A DNA stretch of 64,000 nt from Alphaproteobacteria bacterium (GTDB taxonomy: Bacteria > Pseudomonadota > Alphaproteobacteria > Bin65), in NCBI GenBank assembly GCA_022819985.1, contig JAJEGH010000001.1:1-64000 (forward strand), in the 5' to 3' direction. Made by a program: the position numbers and the translations under genes. This document shows positions 35,153-45,112 of the stretch, one piece after another (positions within the stretch are counted from its first letter, which is position 1; the number at the start of each line of letters is the position of its first letter). The notes under the pieces were generated by a model that saw nothing but the letters and a program-made list of their open reading frames with translations, made no database searches and was not told the DNA's origin.

Positions 35153-36943
35153 ATGGCAACCGACACCGACACCGCCCCGGAAGCGGGGGGAGAAACAGGC
35201 GGGAACGCAGGCGCTGCGGACAAGCCCTGGCTCAAAACGTATCCCGAAGGCATCGACTGGCAGGCACCGCTGGAAATGGCGCCGCTGTGGGAAAATCTCG
35301 ACGGCGCGGTCGCGAAATTTCCCGACCACAACCTGCTCGATTTCCTCGACCGCAAGTTCACCTACCGTCAGATCGGCGACCTGGCGAACCGGGCGGCGAA
35401 GGGCTTTCAGGACATCGGCGTCGGCAAGGGCGTCAATGTCGGCCTGTTCCTGCCGAACTGCCCGCAATCCGTGGTCTGCTACTACGGCATCCTGAAGGCG
35501 GGCGGCACGGTGGTGAATTATTCGCCGCTCTATTCGGAGCCCGAGCTGGAATACCAGATCGAGGATTCGCACACCGACATCATGGTGACCCTGAATGTCG
35601 AGGCGCTCTATCCCAAGATGGCCAGCCTGCTGCCGAAAACCCGGCTGAACAAGCTGGTGATCGGCACGATCGCCGAGGTGCTGCCCTTCCCGAAGAGCCT
35701 GCTCTATCCGCTGGTCAAGCGGAAGGAGATCTCGAAGGTTCCGACGGACGACAGCCATGTCCGCTTCGCCGACCTGACGGCGAATAGCGGCGACTTTGCG
35801 CCGGCCGAGGTCGATCCGCAGGAGGATGTCGCCGTGCTGCAATATACCGGCGGCACGACCGGCGTCTCCAAGGGCGCCATGCTGACCCACGCCAACCTGA
35901 TGGCCAACGTGCAGCAGGCCTATCTGTGGAACACCTCGATGGAGGAAGGCAAGGACGTGTTCATGGCCGTGCTGCCTTTCTTCCATGTCTTCGCCATGAC
36001 GTCGGTGATGAACCTCTCGATCCGCTCCGGGGCCGAGATGATCGTCCATCCGCGCTTCGTGCTCGACGACGTGATGCGCGACATCGACAAGAAGAAGCCG
36101 ACCGGCTTCCAGGGCGTGCCGACCATGTACAACGCCATGTCGAACCACCCGAAGATCGCGCAGTTCGACCTGCGCTCGATCAAGGCCTGCATCTCCGGCG
36201 GCGCGCCCCTGCCGGTCGAGGTCAAGGCCCAGTTCGAGGGCCTGGCAGGCTGCACGGTCATGGAAGGCTACGGCCTGACCGAATCCGCGCCGAGCGCGGC
36301 CTGCAACCCGCTGGAGGGCGTCAACAAGGCCGGCTCCATCGGCATGCCGCTGCCCAACACCGAGATCGTCATCACCGACCGGGAGGATCCGCACAAGATC
36401 CTCGGCATCGGCGAGGACGGCGAAATCTGCATCAAGGGGCCCCAGGTGATGAAGGGCTACTGGAACCGGCCCGAGGCCACGGCCGACACCATCGTCGAGG
36501 GGCGGCTGCGCACCGGCGACGTCGGCTACATGGACGAGGACGGCTACACCTTCATCATCGACCGCATGAAGGACCTGATCCTGTGCGGCGGCTTCAACGT
36601 CTATCCGCGCCATGTCGAGGAGGCGGTCTACCAGCACCCCTCGGTCGAGGAGGTGACGGTGATCGGCATTCCGGACGACTATCGCGGCGAAAGCCCGAAG
36701 GCCTTCGTCAAGCTGAAGGAGGGCGCCGAGCCGGTCGACGAGGCGGGAATGATCGAATTTCTCAAGGAGCGGCTCGGCAAGCACGAGATACCGGGCGAGG
36801 TCGAATTCCGCGCCGAACTGCCGAAAACCCTGATCGGCAAGCTCTCCAAGAAGGAACTGGTCGAGGAGGAGCGCGAAAAATACGAAGCCCGGAAAGCCGA
36901 GGAGAAAGCCGAGGAGAAAGCCGCCGGGAACGCTGAGGGGTGA
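35153..36943 (+). CDS. Long-chain-fatty-acid CoA ligase, FadD-like
   Basis: A 596-residue acyl-CoA synthetase. ATP motif QYTGGTTGVSKGAML, adenylate motif GYGLTESAP, hinge region DRMKDLILCGGFNVYPRHVEEA, and the C-terminal KTLIGKLSKKEL with the catalytic Lys. The N-terminal segment NLLDFLDRKFTYRQIGDLANRAA is typical of bacterial FadD. It ends in a highly charged Glu/Lys/Ala tail. It activates long-chain fatty acids for beta-oxidation or lipid synthesis. It follows HPr after 83 bases and is followed by a MOSC gene. Confidence 0.9.
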   Translation: MATDTDTAPEAGGETGGNAGAADKPWLKTYPEGIDWQAPLEMAPLWENLDGAVAKFPDHNLLDFLDRKFTYRQIGDLANRAAKGFQDIGVGKGVNVGLFLPNCPQSVVCYYGILKAGGTVVNYSPLYSEPELEYQIEDSHTDIMVTLNVEALYPKMASLLPKTRLNKLVIGTIAEVLPFPKSLLYPLVKRKEISKVPTDDSHVRFADLTANSGDFAPAEVDPQEDVAVLQYTGGTTGVSKGAMLTHANLMANVQQAYLWNTSMEEGKDVFMAVLPFFHVFAMTSVMNLSIRSGAEMIVHPRFVLDDVMRDIDKKKPTGFQGVPTMYNAMSNHPKIAQFDLRSIKACISGGAPLPVEVKAQFEGLAGCTVMEGYGLTESAPSAACNPLEGVNKAGSIGMPLPNTEIVITDREDPHKILGIGEDGEICIKGPQVMKGYWNRPEATADTIVEGRLRTGDVGYMDEDGYTFIIDRMKDLILCGGFNVYPRHVEEAVYQHPSVEEVTVIGIPDDYRGESPKAFVKLKEGAEPVDEAGMIEFLKERLGKHEIPGEVEFRAELPKTLIGKLSKKELVEEEREKYEARKAEEKAEEKAAGNAEG

Positions 36944-36959
36944 GGCGCCCGGCCGGGAC

Positions 36960-37715
36960 ATGACCGCAACCGTCGCCGGCCTGTACCGGTATCCCGTCAA
37001 GGGCCTGCCCGGCGAAGCGCTGGCGCGCGTCCGCCTGGCGCCGGGCGGAATTTTCCCGGGAGATCGCCGCTACGCCATCGCCCACAGGATGTCGGCCTGG
37101 GATCCCGCCGAGCCCCGATGGCGGCCCAAAGGACATTTCGTAACCCTGGCGCGGGTCGCCGAGCTGGCCGGGCTCCGGGCGGTCTACGACGACCGCGGCC
37201 GTCTCGAGATCCGGCGCAGCGGCAAGCGGGTCGCCGGCGGCAACCCCGCCTTGCCGGCCGACCGGGCGGCCATCGAACGGTTCCTCTCCGCCTTCCTGGC
37301 CGATGCCGCCGACGTTCCGGTCCGCCTCGCCGGGACGGCGGACCGGGCGTTGACCGACGTGCCGGAGCCCTTCGTCTCGATGGTGAATGCGGAAAGCGTG
37401 CGGGAGCTGGAGCGGGTCGCCCGCCGCCCGGTCGATCCCGCGCGCTTCCGCGCCAACATCCTTATGCGCGGACTGCCGGCCTGGGCGGAGTTCGACTGGA
37501 TCGGCTACGAAATTGCCGCGGGGACGGTGCGGCTGCGGATCGAGGAGCGCATCGAGCGCTGCGCGGCGACCGGCGTCAACCCGGACTCGGCGCAGCGCGA
37601 CCTCAATATCGTCCGCACCCTGTCGGAAGGCTGGGGCCACATGGATATGGGAGTCTACGCCACGGCAACCGGCGCCGGAACCGTTGCGGTCGGCGACGGC
37701 GCGGCGCGGACGTAA
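36960..37715 (+). CDS. MOSC domain protein
   Basis: A 251-residue protein with an N-terminal MOSC beta-barrel (VAGLYRYPVKGLPGEALARVRLAPGGIFPGDRRYAI in separated parts) and a C-terminal MOSC domain with the hallmark IERCAATGVNP (Cys ligand for sulfur/molybdenum cofactor chemistry) followed by RDLNIVRTL and GHMDMGVYA. MOSC proteins include YiiM and the mARC family, which reduce N-hydroxylated compounds. It starts 16 bases after the fadD-like stop and ends next to the inverted DUF4167 gene. Confidence 0.86.
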   Translation: MTATVAGLYRYPVKGLPGEALARVRLAPGGIFPGDRRYAIAHRMSAWDPAEPRWRPKGHFVTLARVAELAGLRAVYDDRGRLEIRRSGKRVAGGNPALPADRAAIERFLSAFLADAADVPVRLAGTADRALTDVPEPFVSMVNAESVRELERVARRPVDPARFRANILMRGLPAWAEFDWIGYEIAAGTVRLRIEERIERCAATGVNPDSAQRDLNIVRTLSEGWGHMDMGVYATATGAGTVAVGDGAART

Positions 37716-37718
37716 CGG

Positions 37719-38654
37719 CTACACCGCAGCGTCGGCGACCGGCTCCGCCGCTGCCGTGGCTTCCGCCTCGGCAGGCGGTTTGCGGCGGCGCGCGCGCGGT
37801 TTCGGGGCCTCTTCGCCGGCCGCGCCGGCTTCGGCTTCCGCGGTTTCCGGCGCGGCGGCCTCGGCGGCAGGCGGATCGCCGGCAGCGCCGTTCCCGGTCG
37901 CCTCGTCGCCAACCGCTTCGTCGCGGGCCGCCTCATCGGCGCCGGCGTCCTTGCGCTCCTTCGATTGGGCGGTCGGGGATTGGGCGGTCGGGGATTGGGC
38001 GGTGGAGGACTGGCCGGCGGGGTCGGGCCCGCCGCCCAGTATGCGGTGCAGGCCCTGATCCAGCGGCTCGTCGCCCGGAACGGCTTCGTCCGCCCTGCCG
38101 GCGCTGCGCCGGCGCGGATCGGAATCCTGGCGGCGGACGGACGGGCGCCGGCCGCGGCCGCGCGGTTCGGCTTCGGCCTCGGCCGGCCGGTCCGCCGCGG
38201 CAGCTTCTGCGGGCGCCGCCGCTTGTTCCTCGCCGTCTTCCTGGCGATCCCGGCCGCGGCGGTTCCGGTTGTCCCGCCGGTCCTGGATCTGGCCTCCCTG
38301 GGCCTGGCCGCTCTGCATCTGCCCCCGGTCGCCGCGCTGGCGCGCATCGTGGGGCTGCGCATCGTCCGGCTCCGCCATATCGGGCTGACGGTCCTCGTCG
38401 CGAACCTGCGGCGGGTTGAGCGCGAGCGTCACCCGGTAATAATGGTCGGCGTGCTGGTGGTAGTTTTCCGCCATGACCCGGTCGCCGGCCGAGGTCGCAT
38501 CGCGCGCCAGGGCAAGGTATTTTTCGTTGAGCTGGGCCGCGGTGCCGCGCAGGCGCACGCTGGGCCCGTTGCTGTCGAAAGACTGGTTGCGGCCGGGCCG
38601 GCGGTTCTGGTTATTCCGGCCGCGCCCGCGGCGCTGGTTGCTGTTCTGTCTCAT
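37719..38654 (-). CDS. DUF4167 domain protein, RNA-binding-like
   Basis: A 311-residue protein. Residues 1-80 form the DUF4167 domain: an Arg/Asn/Gly-rich start (RRGRGRNNQNRR) and SVRLRGTAAQLNEKYLALARDA then AENYHQHADHYYRV. The rest is low complexity, with alternating acidic and basic Ala/Glu/Arg tracts and three copies of a 15-base unit at 37963-38007. DUF4167 genes lie downstream of prfA-prmC in many alphaproteobacteria, as here. RNA binding is inferred from composition; function is unknown. Confidence 0.84.
   Translation of the reverse strand: MRQNSNQRRGRGRNNQNRRPGRNQSFDSNGPSVRLRGTAAQLNEKYLALARDATSAGDRVMAENYHQHADHYYRVTLALNPPQVRDEDRQPDMAEPDDAQPHDARQRGDRGQMQSGQAQGGQIQDRRDNRNRRGRDRQEDGEEQAAAPAEAAAADRPAEAEAEPRGRGRRPSVRRQDSDPRRRSAGRADEAVPGDEPLDQGLHRILGGGPDPAGQSSTAQSPTAQSPTAQSKERKDAGADEAARDEAVGDEATGNGAAGDPPAAEAAAPETAEAEAGAAGEEAPKPRARRRKPPAEAEATAAAEPVADAAV
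37963..38007. repeat. 15-base tandem triplication within the DUF4167 gene
   Basis: Three copies (37963-37977, 37978-37992, degenerate 37993-38007) of a 15-base unit encode SPTAQ-type repeats in frame. Confidence 0.8.
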
Positions 38655-38897
38655 CTTGCCTCGAACGAGGTTTAGCCTCTTTCCGGCTGGGACGGCACCC
38701 TTGGGCGCCCTGCTATGTCAACGCGCCGGCGGGCAGGGCCCGTCAACGCGCGGGAGCTGTGAAATACCGGATCGTCGGCGTATTCTGCTGCGGACGCCCC
38801 TTGGCGTCCGGCCTGGCCCGTCACGATGCGGAAGCTGCTTCGCCCTCTTCGTCGAAACCCTTGTTTCCGGGAGTCCTCTATGGCGAATGCACGAGCG

Positions 38898-39785
38898 TCA
38901 TAGCAGAGCGGTTCCGGCCGCGCCAACGCTATTTCGCCGCGGCTGCGCCACAATAACGCGCTGTCGGCCGGCAAGGTCGGCGGCGATTTCCAGACAGTCC
39001 AGTCCGGCAGCGGCAAAGATGCCGGCGACGGCGGCGGCCTGACCGTCGCCGAATTCCACCGCCGCTTTCCCGCCCGGCGCCAGGTGCGCTGCGATGGCCG
39101 GCGCGAAGCGGCGGAAGGCGTCGAGACCGTCGGGGCCGCCGTCCAGGGCGGCGCGCGGGTCGTGGTCGCGGACTTCCGGCTCCAGCCCGGCGATGTCCGC
39201 CGACGGGATATAGGGCGGATTGCAGACGATCCAGTCGAACGGCCCCGCGAAGCCGGCGAAGCCGGCGCCTGCGGCGAAGCAGGCGCGCGCGGCCAGGTCC
39301 AGCGACACGGCATTGGCGCGCGCGGTCTCGACGGCGCCTGCGGCGATGTCGGAGCCCGACCCGGTCGTTGCGGGAAGTTCGTTCAGCAGGGACAGCAGCA
39401 GGCAGCCGGTCCCGACGCCGAGATCGAACAGGCGAAGCGGTGCGGTGCGGTCGCCGGTGTGGCGGAGCGTCGCCTCGACCAGGGTTTCGGAATCGGGCCG
39501 GGGGTCCAGCGTCGCCGCCGACACCATGAAAGGCAGGCCCCAAAATTCGCGCTGCCCGGTCAGTCGCGACACCGGCACCCGCTCCTCCGCCCGCTTGCGC
39601 AGCAATGTCATCAGCCGGCCCTCGGCATCGGACCTCAGGGGCTTCGCCGGATCGGTGCGAACGCTGTCGGGAGACAGCCCCGCCGCATGGGCGACCAGCA
39701 GGACGGCATCGAGCCGCGCCGTGCCGATGCCCGCCGCTGCAAAGCGCTGCTCCGCCTCGCGCACTGCCTGGCCCGCAGAGATCAC
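38898..39785 (-). CDS. prmC: Peptide chain release factor N5-glutamine methyltransferase
   Basis: A 295-residue S-adenosylmethionine-dependent methyltransferase that modifies the Gln of the GGQ motif in release factors. The SAM motif is [14 protein letters not shown] (121-134) and the catalytic NPPY is at 189-192, followed by IPSADI. Start GTG 39785 overlaps the prfA stop, so enzyme and substrate genes are translationally coupled, as in most bacteria. The expected N-terminal helical domain is present. Confidence 0.93.
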   Translation of the reverse strand: MISAGQAVREAEQRFAAAGIGTARLDAVLLVAHAAGLSPDSVRTDPAKPLRSDAEGRLMTLLRKRAEERVPVSRLTGQREFWGLPFMVSAATLDPRPDSETLVEATLRHTGDRTAPLRLFDLGVGTGCLLLSLLNELPATTGSGSDIAAGAVETARANAVSLDLAARACFAAGAGFAGFAGPFDWIVCNPPYIPSADIAGLEPEVRDHDPRAALDGGPDGLDAFRRFAPAIAAHLAPGGKAAVEFGDGQAAAVAGIFAAAGLDCLEIAADLAGRQRVIVAQPRRNSVGAAGTALL

Positions 39786-40915
39786 GGGGTGCGACCCTCC
39801 CCCGGCGGTCGACCGGCCGGCGCGACGGGCGCGGCCTCTTCGCCGACCGCCGCCAGCCGCTCCGCCTCGTCATGGGCGGTGAGCGCGTCGACGATCTCGT
39901 CCAGGGCCTCGCCGGCCAGGATCTGGTCGATCTTGTAGAGCGTCAGGCCGATCCGGTGGTCGGTCACGCGGCCCTGCGGAAAATTGTAGGTCCGGATGCG
40001 CTCGGACCGGTCGCCGGAGCCGACCTGGCTCTTGCGCGCCGCCGCCCGTTCGGCGTGTCGGGCCGCCCGCTCCGCCTCGTACAGGCGCGCGCGCAGGATC
40101 TTCAGCGCCTTGGCCTTGTTCTTGTGCTGGGACTTCTCGTCCTGGATGGCGACGACGATGCCGGTCGGGATATGGGTGATCCGCACGGCGCTGTCTGTCG
40201 TGTTGACCGACTGCCCGCCGGGCCCGCTGGAGCGGTAGATGTCGATCCGCAGGTCGTTGTCGGCGATCTGGATATCGACGTCCTCGGCCTCCGGCAGCAC
40301 GGCCACCGTTGCCGCGGAGGTGTGGATGCGGCCGCTCGATTCGGTTTCCGGTACGCGCTGAACCCGGTGGACGCCGCTTTCGTATTTCAGGCGCGCGAAC
40401 ACGTTCCGGCCGGCGACCGACGCCTGGACCTCCTTGAGGCCGCCGATGCCGGTGTCGCTGGTCTGCAGCGCCTCCATCGACCAGCCGCGTTTCTCGGCGT
40501 AGCGCTGGTACATCCGGTACAGGTCTCCGGCGAACAGGGCCGCCTCGTCGCCGCCGGTGCCGGCGCGGATTTCCAGGATGGCGTTCTTGGCGTCGGCCTC
40601 GTCTTTCGGCAACAGCAGCCGTTGCAGTCGCAATTCCATGTCCGGGATGCCGGCCTTCAGCTCGAGAAACTCGGCCTCCGCCATCTCTTTCATCTCGGCG
40701 TCGGTTTCCGGATCGGCGATCAGCCCGGCCAGGTCCGCCATTTCGGCCTGGGCCGCCTTCAGGGCCCGGATGCCGGCGACGACCGGCTCCAGATCGGCAT
40801 ACTCCTTGGACAGGCGGGCGAATTCCCCGGGGTCGCCGGCCGCGCCGGCGGACATCTGCGCTTCGATCTCGCCATGGCGGACGAGAACGGCATCGAGGCT
40901 GGCGGCAAGGTTCAT
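39782..40915 (-). CDS. prfA: Peptide chain release factor 1
   Basis: A 377-residue class I release factor reading UAA and UAG. The catalytic GGQ is at residues 233-235 ([16 protein letters not shown]). The codon-recognition PxT region is visible in [14 protein letters not shown]. The length is normal for RF1. The ATG at 40915 is supported by the family N-terminus. It follows hisS on the minus strand after 65 bases and overlaps prmC by four. Confidence 0.94.
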   Translation of the reverse strand: MNLAASLDAVLVRHGEIEAQMSAGAAGDPGEFARLSKEYADLEPVVAGIRALKAAQAEMADLAGLIADPETDAEMKEMAEAEFLELKAGIPDMELRLQRLLLPKDEADAKNAILEIRAGTGGDEAALFAGDLYRMYQRYAEKRGWSMEALQTSDTGIGGLKEVQASVAGRNVFARLKYESGVHRVQRVPETESSGRIHTSAATVAVLPEAEDVDIQIADNDLRIDIYRSSGPGGQSVNTTDSAVRITHIPTGIVVAIQDEKSQHKNKAKALKILRARLYEAERAARHAERAAARKSQVGSGDRSERIRTYNFPQGRVTDHRIGLTLYKIDQILAGEALDEIVDALTAHDEAERLAAVGEEAAPVAPAGRPPGEGRTP

Positions 40916-40980
40916 CGGTCGGGTTCCGGCGGCCGGGGCAAAGAGGCGGGGCGGGGTGGCGGGACGTTCCGGCCGGCCCG

Positions 40981-42225
40981 CTACCGGAAGGGAGCGAGCG
41001 CCTCCGCCAGGGTCTCCAGCGGCGCCCGGCTCTGTTCGCCGCTGTCGAGGTCGCGCACCGTCGCCGCGCCGGCCGCCAGTTCGTCGGCGCCGATCAGCAC
41101 GGCGGCCCGGGCGCCGATTCGGTCGGCCCGCTTCATGCGCCGCTTGAGATTGCCGCCATACGCCATGTCGATCCGGTAACCGGCGGCGCGCAGCCGTTCG
41201 GCGAGCGGCAGAGCCGCCGCTTCGGCCGTTTCGCCGATCGGCACCAGGGCGACGGGACGCGGCGCGGGCAGGTCGGCCCCGGCAAGCAGGGCCAGCCGTT
41301 CGATCCCGCCGGCCCAGCCGACCCCCGGCGTCTCCGGCCCGCCCATCCGGCCGATCAGCCCGTCGTAGCGCCCGCCGGCGATCACCGCGCCCTGGGCGCC
41401 CAGCGCTTCGGTCGTGAACTCGAAGGCGGAATGGCAATAATAGTCCAGCCCGCGGACCAGCCGTTCGTTCAGCGTGTAGCCGATGCCGATCGCGTCCAGA
41501 CCGGCCTTCACGGCGTCGAACCAGGCGCGGGCGCCGTCGGTGAGCGAGTCGCCAAAGGCCGGCGCGCCGGCCACGATCTCCCGGTCGCGGGCATTCTTGG
41601 AATCCAGGATGCGCAGCGGGTTGATGTCGAGCCGGCGGCGGCTGTCCTCCGACAGGTCGTCCCGGTAGCGGGAGAGATAGCCGACCAGTTGCGCGCGGTA
41701 GACGTCGCGGCTTTCGGTATCGCCGAGCGTGTTCAGCTCCAGCGTTGTCCGTTCCCGCACGCCGAGCGCGTCCAGCACGGCCGCGCCTGCCGCAATCGTT
41801 TCGACATCGCCGAGCGGATGGGCGACGCCGATCAGCTCGATGCCGATCTGGTGGAACTGGCGCTGTCGGCCCTTCTGCGGCCGCTCGTGGCGGAACATCG
41901 GGCCGGCATAGAAATAGCGCAGCGGCAGGCTGGCGTGCAGGCCGTTCGAGATGAAGGCGCGGGCGACGCCGGCGGTGTTTTCCGGCCGGAGCGTGAGGCT
42001 GTCGCCGCCTTTGGTCTCGAAGCTGTACATCTCCTTCGTTACCACGTCCGACGTTTCGCCCAGGGTCCGGGCGAACACCTCGGTCGCCTCGAAGACCGGT
42101 GTCGCCATCGCGTCGTAGCCGTAGCGCCCGGCAACCGCCGCGGCCGTATCGACGACATGGCGGTGCCGGCGCATGGCGTCGGGCAGCAGGTCGTGGGTTC
42201 CGCGGATCGGTTGCAGCTTGCTCAT
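40981..42225 (-). CDS. hisS: Histidyl-tRNA synthetase
   Basis: A 414-residue class II aminoacyl-tRNA synthetase that charges tRNA-His. Motif 1 to 3 regions are visible: [10 protein letters not shown] at the N-terminus, motif 2 [28 protein letters not shown], His-A signature [13 protein letters not shown], and [13 protein letters not shown]. The C-terminal anticodon-binding domain (from about residue 325) ends in [12 protein letters not shown]. Start ATG 42225 was taken over upstream alternatives because it gives the family N-terminus. Confidence 0.94.
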   Translation of the reverse strand: MSKLQPIRGTHDLLPDAMRRHRHVVDTAAAVAGRYGYDAMATPVFEATEVFARTLGETSDVVTKEMYSFETKGGDSLTLRPENTAGVARAFISNGLHASLPLRYFYAGPMFRHERPQKGRQRQFHQIGIELIGVAHPLGDVETIAAGAAVLDALGVRERTTLELNTLGDTESRDVYRAQLVGYLSRYRDDLSEDSRRRLDINPLRILDSKNARDREIVAGAPAFGDSLTDGARAWFDAVKAGLDAIGIGYTLNERLVRGLDYYCHSAFEFTTEALGAQGAVIAGGRYDGLIGRMGGPETPGVGWAGGIERLALLAGADLPAPRPVALVPIGETAEAAALPLAERLRAAGYRIDMAYGGNLKRRMKRADRIGARAAVLIGADELAAGAATVRDLDSGEQSRAPLETLAEALAPFR

Positions 42226-42295
42226 CGGAGACTCTCGGGCCGGACGGCGCGGGACCGGCCGCAACGCCGCGGCCGGCACGATGCGGGGGGCGCCG

Positions 42296-43420
42296 CTATT
42301 CCGCCGCCTGCGTCTGGGGCGCCGCCTGTTCGGCCTCAATCTCGGCGGCCTTGCGCTCGACCAGTTCGACGAGATGGTCGACCAGGTCGCCTTCGCGCAT
42401 CACATGGTGCTTCTCGCCGTTCAGATAAACTTGGTGGCCGCTCGCCCCGCCGGTCAGGCCGATATCGGTTTCGCGGGCCTCGCCGGGGCCGTTGACCACG
42501 CAGCCGATGACCGACAGCGACATCGGCGTGCTGATATGGGCCAGCCGTTCCTCCAGCCGCGCCACCGTCGGGATAACCTGGAAATTCTGCCGGGCGCAGG
42601 ACGGACAGGAAATGACGTTCACCCCGCGATGGCGCAGGCCGAGCGCCTTGAGGATCTCGAAGCCGATCCTGATTTCCTCCACCGGATCGGCCGACAGGGA
42701 CACGCGGATGGTGTCGCCGATGCCGGCCCAGAGGAGCGAGCCCATGCCGATGCTGCTCTTGACCGTCCCGGTCGTCAGGCCGCCGGCCTCGGTGATGCCG
42801 AGATGCAGGGGATAGTCGCAGACATCGGCGAGCATCTGGTAGGCCGCGACCGCGAGAAACACGTCGGACGCCTTGCAGCTGATCTTGAATTCGAAGAAAT
42901 CGTTATCTTCGAGAATCGCGATATGGCGCTGGGCCGATTCCAGCATCGCCTCCGGACAGGGTTCGCCGTATTTCTCGAGCAGGTCGCGCTCCAGCGATCC
43001 GGCGTTGACGCCGATCCGCATGGAGCAGCCGTGGTCCTTGGCCGCCTGTATGACCTCTCGGACCCGCTCCTCCTTGCCGATATTGCCCGGATTGATGCGC
43101 AGGCAGGCCGCACCGGCCTGCGCCGCCTCGATCGCCCGTCTGTAGTGGAAATGGATGTCGGCGACGATAGGCGCCTTCGCGCCGCGCGCGATCTCCCTCA
43201 GGGCCGCCGTCGACTCCTCGTCCGGGCAGGACACCCGGACGATGTCCGCGCCGGCCTCCTCAAGGTTGCGGATCTGCGCCAGCGTCGCCTTCACATCCGT
43301 CGTCGGCGTGTTGGTCATCGACTGGACGGCGATCGGCGCGTCGCCGCCGACCGGCACCGGGCCGACGTGAATCCGGCGGCTCTTGCGCCGGTAAATGTCG
43401 CGATAGGGGCGAACGCTCAT
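42296..43420 (-). CDS. ispG: 4-hydroxy-3-methylbut-2-en-1-yl diphosphate synthase
   Basis: A 374-residue iron-sulfur enzyme of the non-mevalonate isoprenoid pathway. The N-terminal TIM barrel begins [21 protein letters not shown], and the [4Fe-4S] ligands lie in SCPSCARQ and [17 protein letters not shown]. It converts MEcPP to HMBPP using reduced ferredoxin or flavodoxin. Dxs and IspA of the same supply route are encoded 13-15 kb away. The operon order rodZ-like, ispG, hisS is the usual alphaproteobacterial one. Confidence 0.95.
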   Translation of the reverse strand: MSVRPYRDIYRRKSRRIHVGPVPVGGDAPIAVQSMTNTPTTDVKATLAQIRNLEEAGADIVRVSCPDEESTAALREIARGAKAPIVADIHFHYRRAIEAAQAGAACLRINPGNIGKEERVREVIQAAKDHGCSMRIGVNAGSLERDLLEKYGEPCPEAMLESAQRHIAILEDNDFFEFKISCKASDVFLAVAAYQMLADVCDYPLHLGITEAGGLTTGTVKSSIGMGSLLWAGIGDTIRVSLSADPVEEIRIGFEILKALGLRHRGVNVISCPSCARQNFQVIPTVARLEERLAHISTPMSLSVIGCVVNGPGEARETDIGLTGGASGHQVYLNGEKHHVMREGDLVDHLVELVERKAAEIEAEQAAPQTQAAE

Positions 43421-43583
43421 CGGACGGGCACCGCGCTGGGTCGGACGAGGGAAAAGGTCTTGCGGACCGGCGGCGCACCGCGGCGCAATACATCTTCCCT
43501 GCCTCGACTTAAGCGCTGGCGCGGGCGCTGGCAACCGGCGGGTGTGAAGCGCGGTTGCCGGGGGCGGTGCAGTAGACAGCCGG

Positions 43584-45065
43584 TCATCCGCCCCGTCTCA
43601 GCCGGGCCGGATCGAGCGACAGGTTGTGGACCGGGCCGGGAGAATCGCCCGCCAGACCGGCCGACTTGCCGCGAACCAGATATTCGAGCTGGTTGGCCCG
43701 GCCGACATCGAGCACCAGGTCGGGATCGTCGGGCACGGCGACAACATTGCCCTTGTTCATGATTCCCTCGATCAGCACCTGGCGGGTCTGCGGATGGCGC
43801 ACCCGGACCCAGACGAGGCCCAGCGCCCTGAGTTCGAGGGCCGGGGCAGCGGCCGGCGGCGGCGCTTCGGGCGCTGACGATCGGCGGGCGGCGGTAGCGG
43901 CGGCAGCCCCGGCGAGGCGGACGGAATCCAGAGACAGGTTATGGCGAACCTTTTCCGCCGGGCCGGCGAGGCCGGCGGATTTGCCGGCGACCAGATATTC
44001 CAATTGATTGGCGCGGCCGACGTCGAGCACCAGTCCGCGCTCGTCAGGGACCTCGATTTCGTTGCCCTGCTTCATGATGCCTTCGACGACCACCCGCCCC
44101 GTCTGCGGATGGCGCACCCGGATCCAGACGAGGCCCAGCGCCTTCAGGACGATGGGTCCGGCGGCCGGTGCGGCCGCCAAATCCCGGTCCCGATCCACGG
44201 CGTTGTCCTGCGCGGCGTTGTCCGGAGCGGCATCGCCGGGAGCGGCGTTGTCCTGTGCGACGTTGTCCTGTGCGACGTTGTCCGGGGCGGCGTTGTCCGG
44301 GGTGGCATTGTCGGGGTCGGGGTCGGGGTCGGGGCTGGCGTCGGTCCGGGCGGGTTCGTCCGGACCGGGTGCGGCGGCGTGTGCCGGCGGTTCGGGCAGG
44401 GCCGCGGTTTCGCCGTCCCGCACCGTCGCCGCAGGGTCGGCGGATTGCCGCCCGGACGCATCGGCGGCCAGGCCGGCGGGCGGCGCGGCAGACACGTCGT
44501 CACCGGCCGGCCCGGCCGCTCCTGTCGCCGTATCCGCCTCTGCAATATGGCGCACCGCCGTCTGCGGGGCCGTGGCGAACTCCGCCGAAGCCGCCGGTTT
44601 GCGTTCATCGGCCGTCCGGTAATACCAGGCGGCGTAGGCGGCGCCCGCGATCACCAGCGAGAGGACGAGCATCAGGCTGCGGGGAAGGCGGCCCTGTTCG
44701 ATCGGTTTCAGCCAGGTGTGCTGCGGGCCGACCGGCAGGTCGCCCGCTTCGTCCCGGAAGCGCTGGGCCAGCTCGCCGGGATCGAGGCCGACATAGTTCG
44801 CATAGCTGCGCACGAACCCGATCGCATAGGGTAGCGCCGGCAACGCGGCACGGTCGTTCCGTTCCAGGGCGGTGAGATAGTCGTCGCGAATTTTCAGGGC
44901 CGATGCGGCCAACTTCAGGCTGACCCCCAGACGCTCGCGCGCCTCGCGCAGCTCCATCCCGACATGGGTTTCCACCCGGACCCCGAACTGGGACTCTGGC
45001 GGCGCGCTGGACGGGCCGGCATCGCGGTCGCCGCTGTCGCGGTAGAGTGGAGGCTGCTTGCCCAT
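43584..45065 (-). CDS. RodZ-like helix-turn-helix membrane protein with two DUF4115 domains
   Basis: A 493-residue bitopic membrane protein. A cytoplasmic helix-turn-helix (about 36-105; [21 protein letters not shown]) precedes a single membrane helix (about 130-150). A long Ala/Pro/Asp linker (155-300) contains 15-base tandem repeats encoding PDNAA-type units (44201-44320). Two DUF4115 domains follow, about 306-385 and 411-490, very similar to each other (each with GLVWx[26 protein letters not shown] and GKSAGLAG). Ordinary RodZ relatives have one such domain. RodZ links MreB to cell-wall synthesis. It lies upstream of ispG. Confidence 0.85.
   Translation of the reverse strand: MGKQPPLYRDSGDRDAGPSSAPPESQFGVRVETHVGMELREARERLGVSLKLAASALKIRDDYLTALERNDRAALPALPYAIGFVRSYANYVGLDPGELAQRFRDEAGDLPVGPQHTWLKPIEQGRLPRSLMLVLSLVIAGAAYAAWYYRTADERKPAASAEFATAPQTAVRHIAEADTATGAAGPAGDDVSAAPPAGLAADASGRQSADPAATVRDGETAALPEPPAHAAAPGPDEPARTDASPDPDPDPDNATPDNAAPDNVAQDNVAQDNAAPGDAAPDNAAQDNAVDRDRDLAAAPAAGPIVLKALGLVWIRVRHPQTGRVVVEGIMKQGNEIEVPDERGLVLDVGRANQLEYLVAGKSAGLAGPAEKVRHNLSLDSVRLAGAAAATAARRSSAPEAPPPAAAPALELRALGLVWVRVRHPQTRQVLIEGIMNKGNVVAVPDDPDLVLDVGRANQLEYLVRGKSAGLAGDSPGPVHNLSLDPARLRRGG
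44201..44334. repeat. 15-base minisatellite in the rodZ-like gene
   Basis: Eight tandem 15-base units (44201-44320), related to CGTTGTCCKGNGCGG, encode Asp-Asn-rich pentapeptides. A run of GGGTCG hexamers follows, encoding Asp-Pro repeats. All units keep the reading frame. Confidence 0.85.
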
Positions 45066-45112
45066 ATCGTCGCCTCGACCCGATTCGCCGCTTGCCGGGG
45101 CGGCGACCGGGG

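Noticed and set aside
44201..44334. Possible CRISPR array from regular repeats
   Set aside because: The units are contiguous with no spacers, are only 15 bases long, and lie in frame inside a coding sequence.
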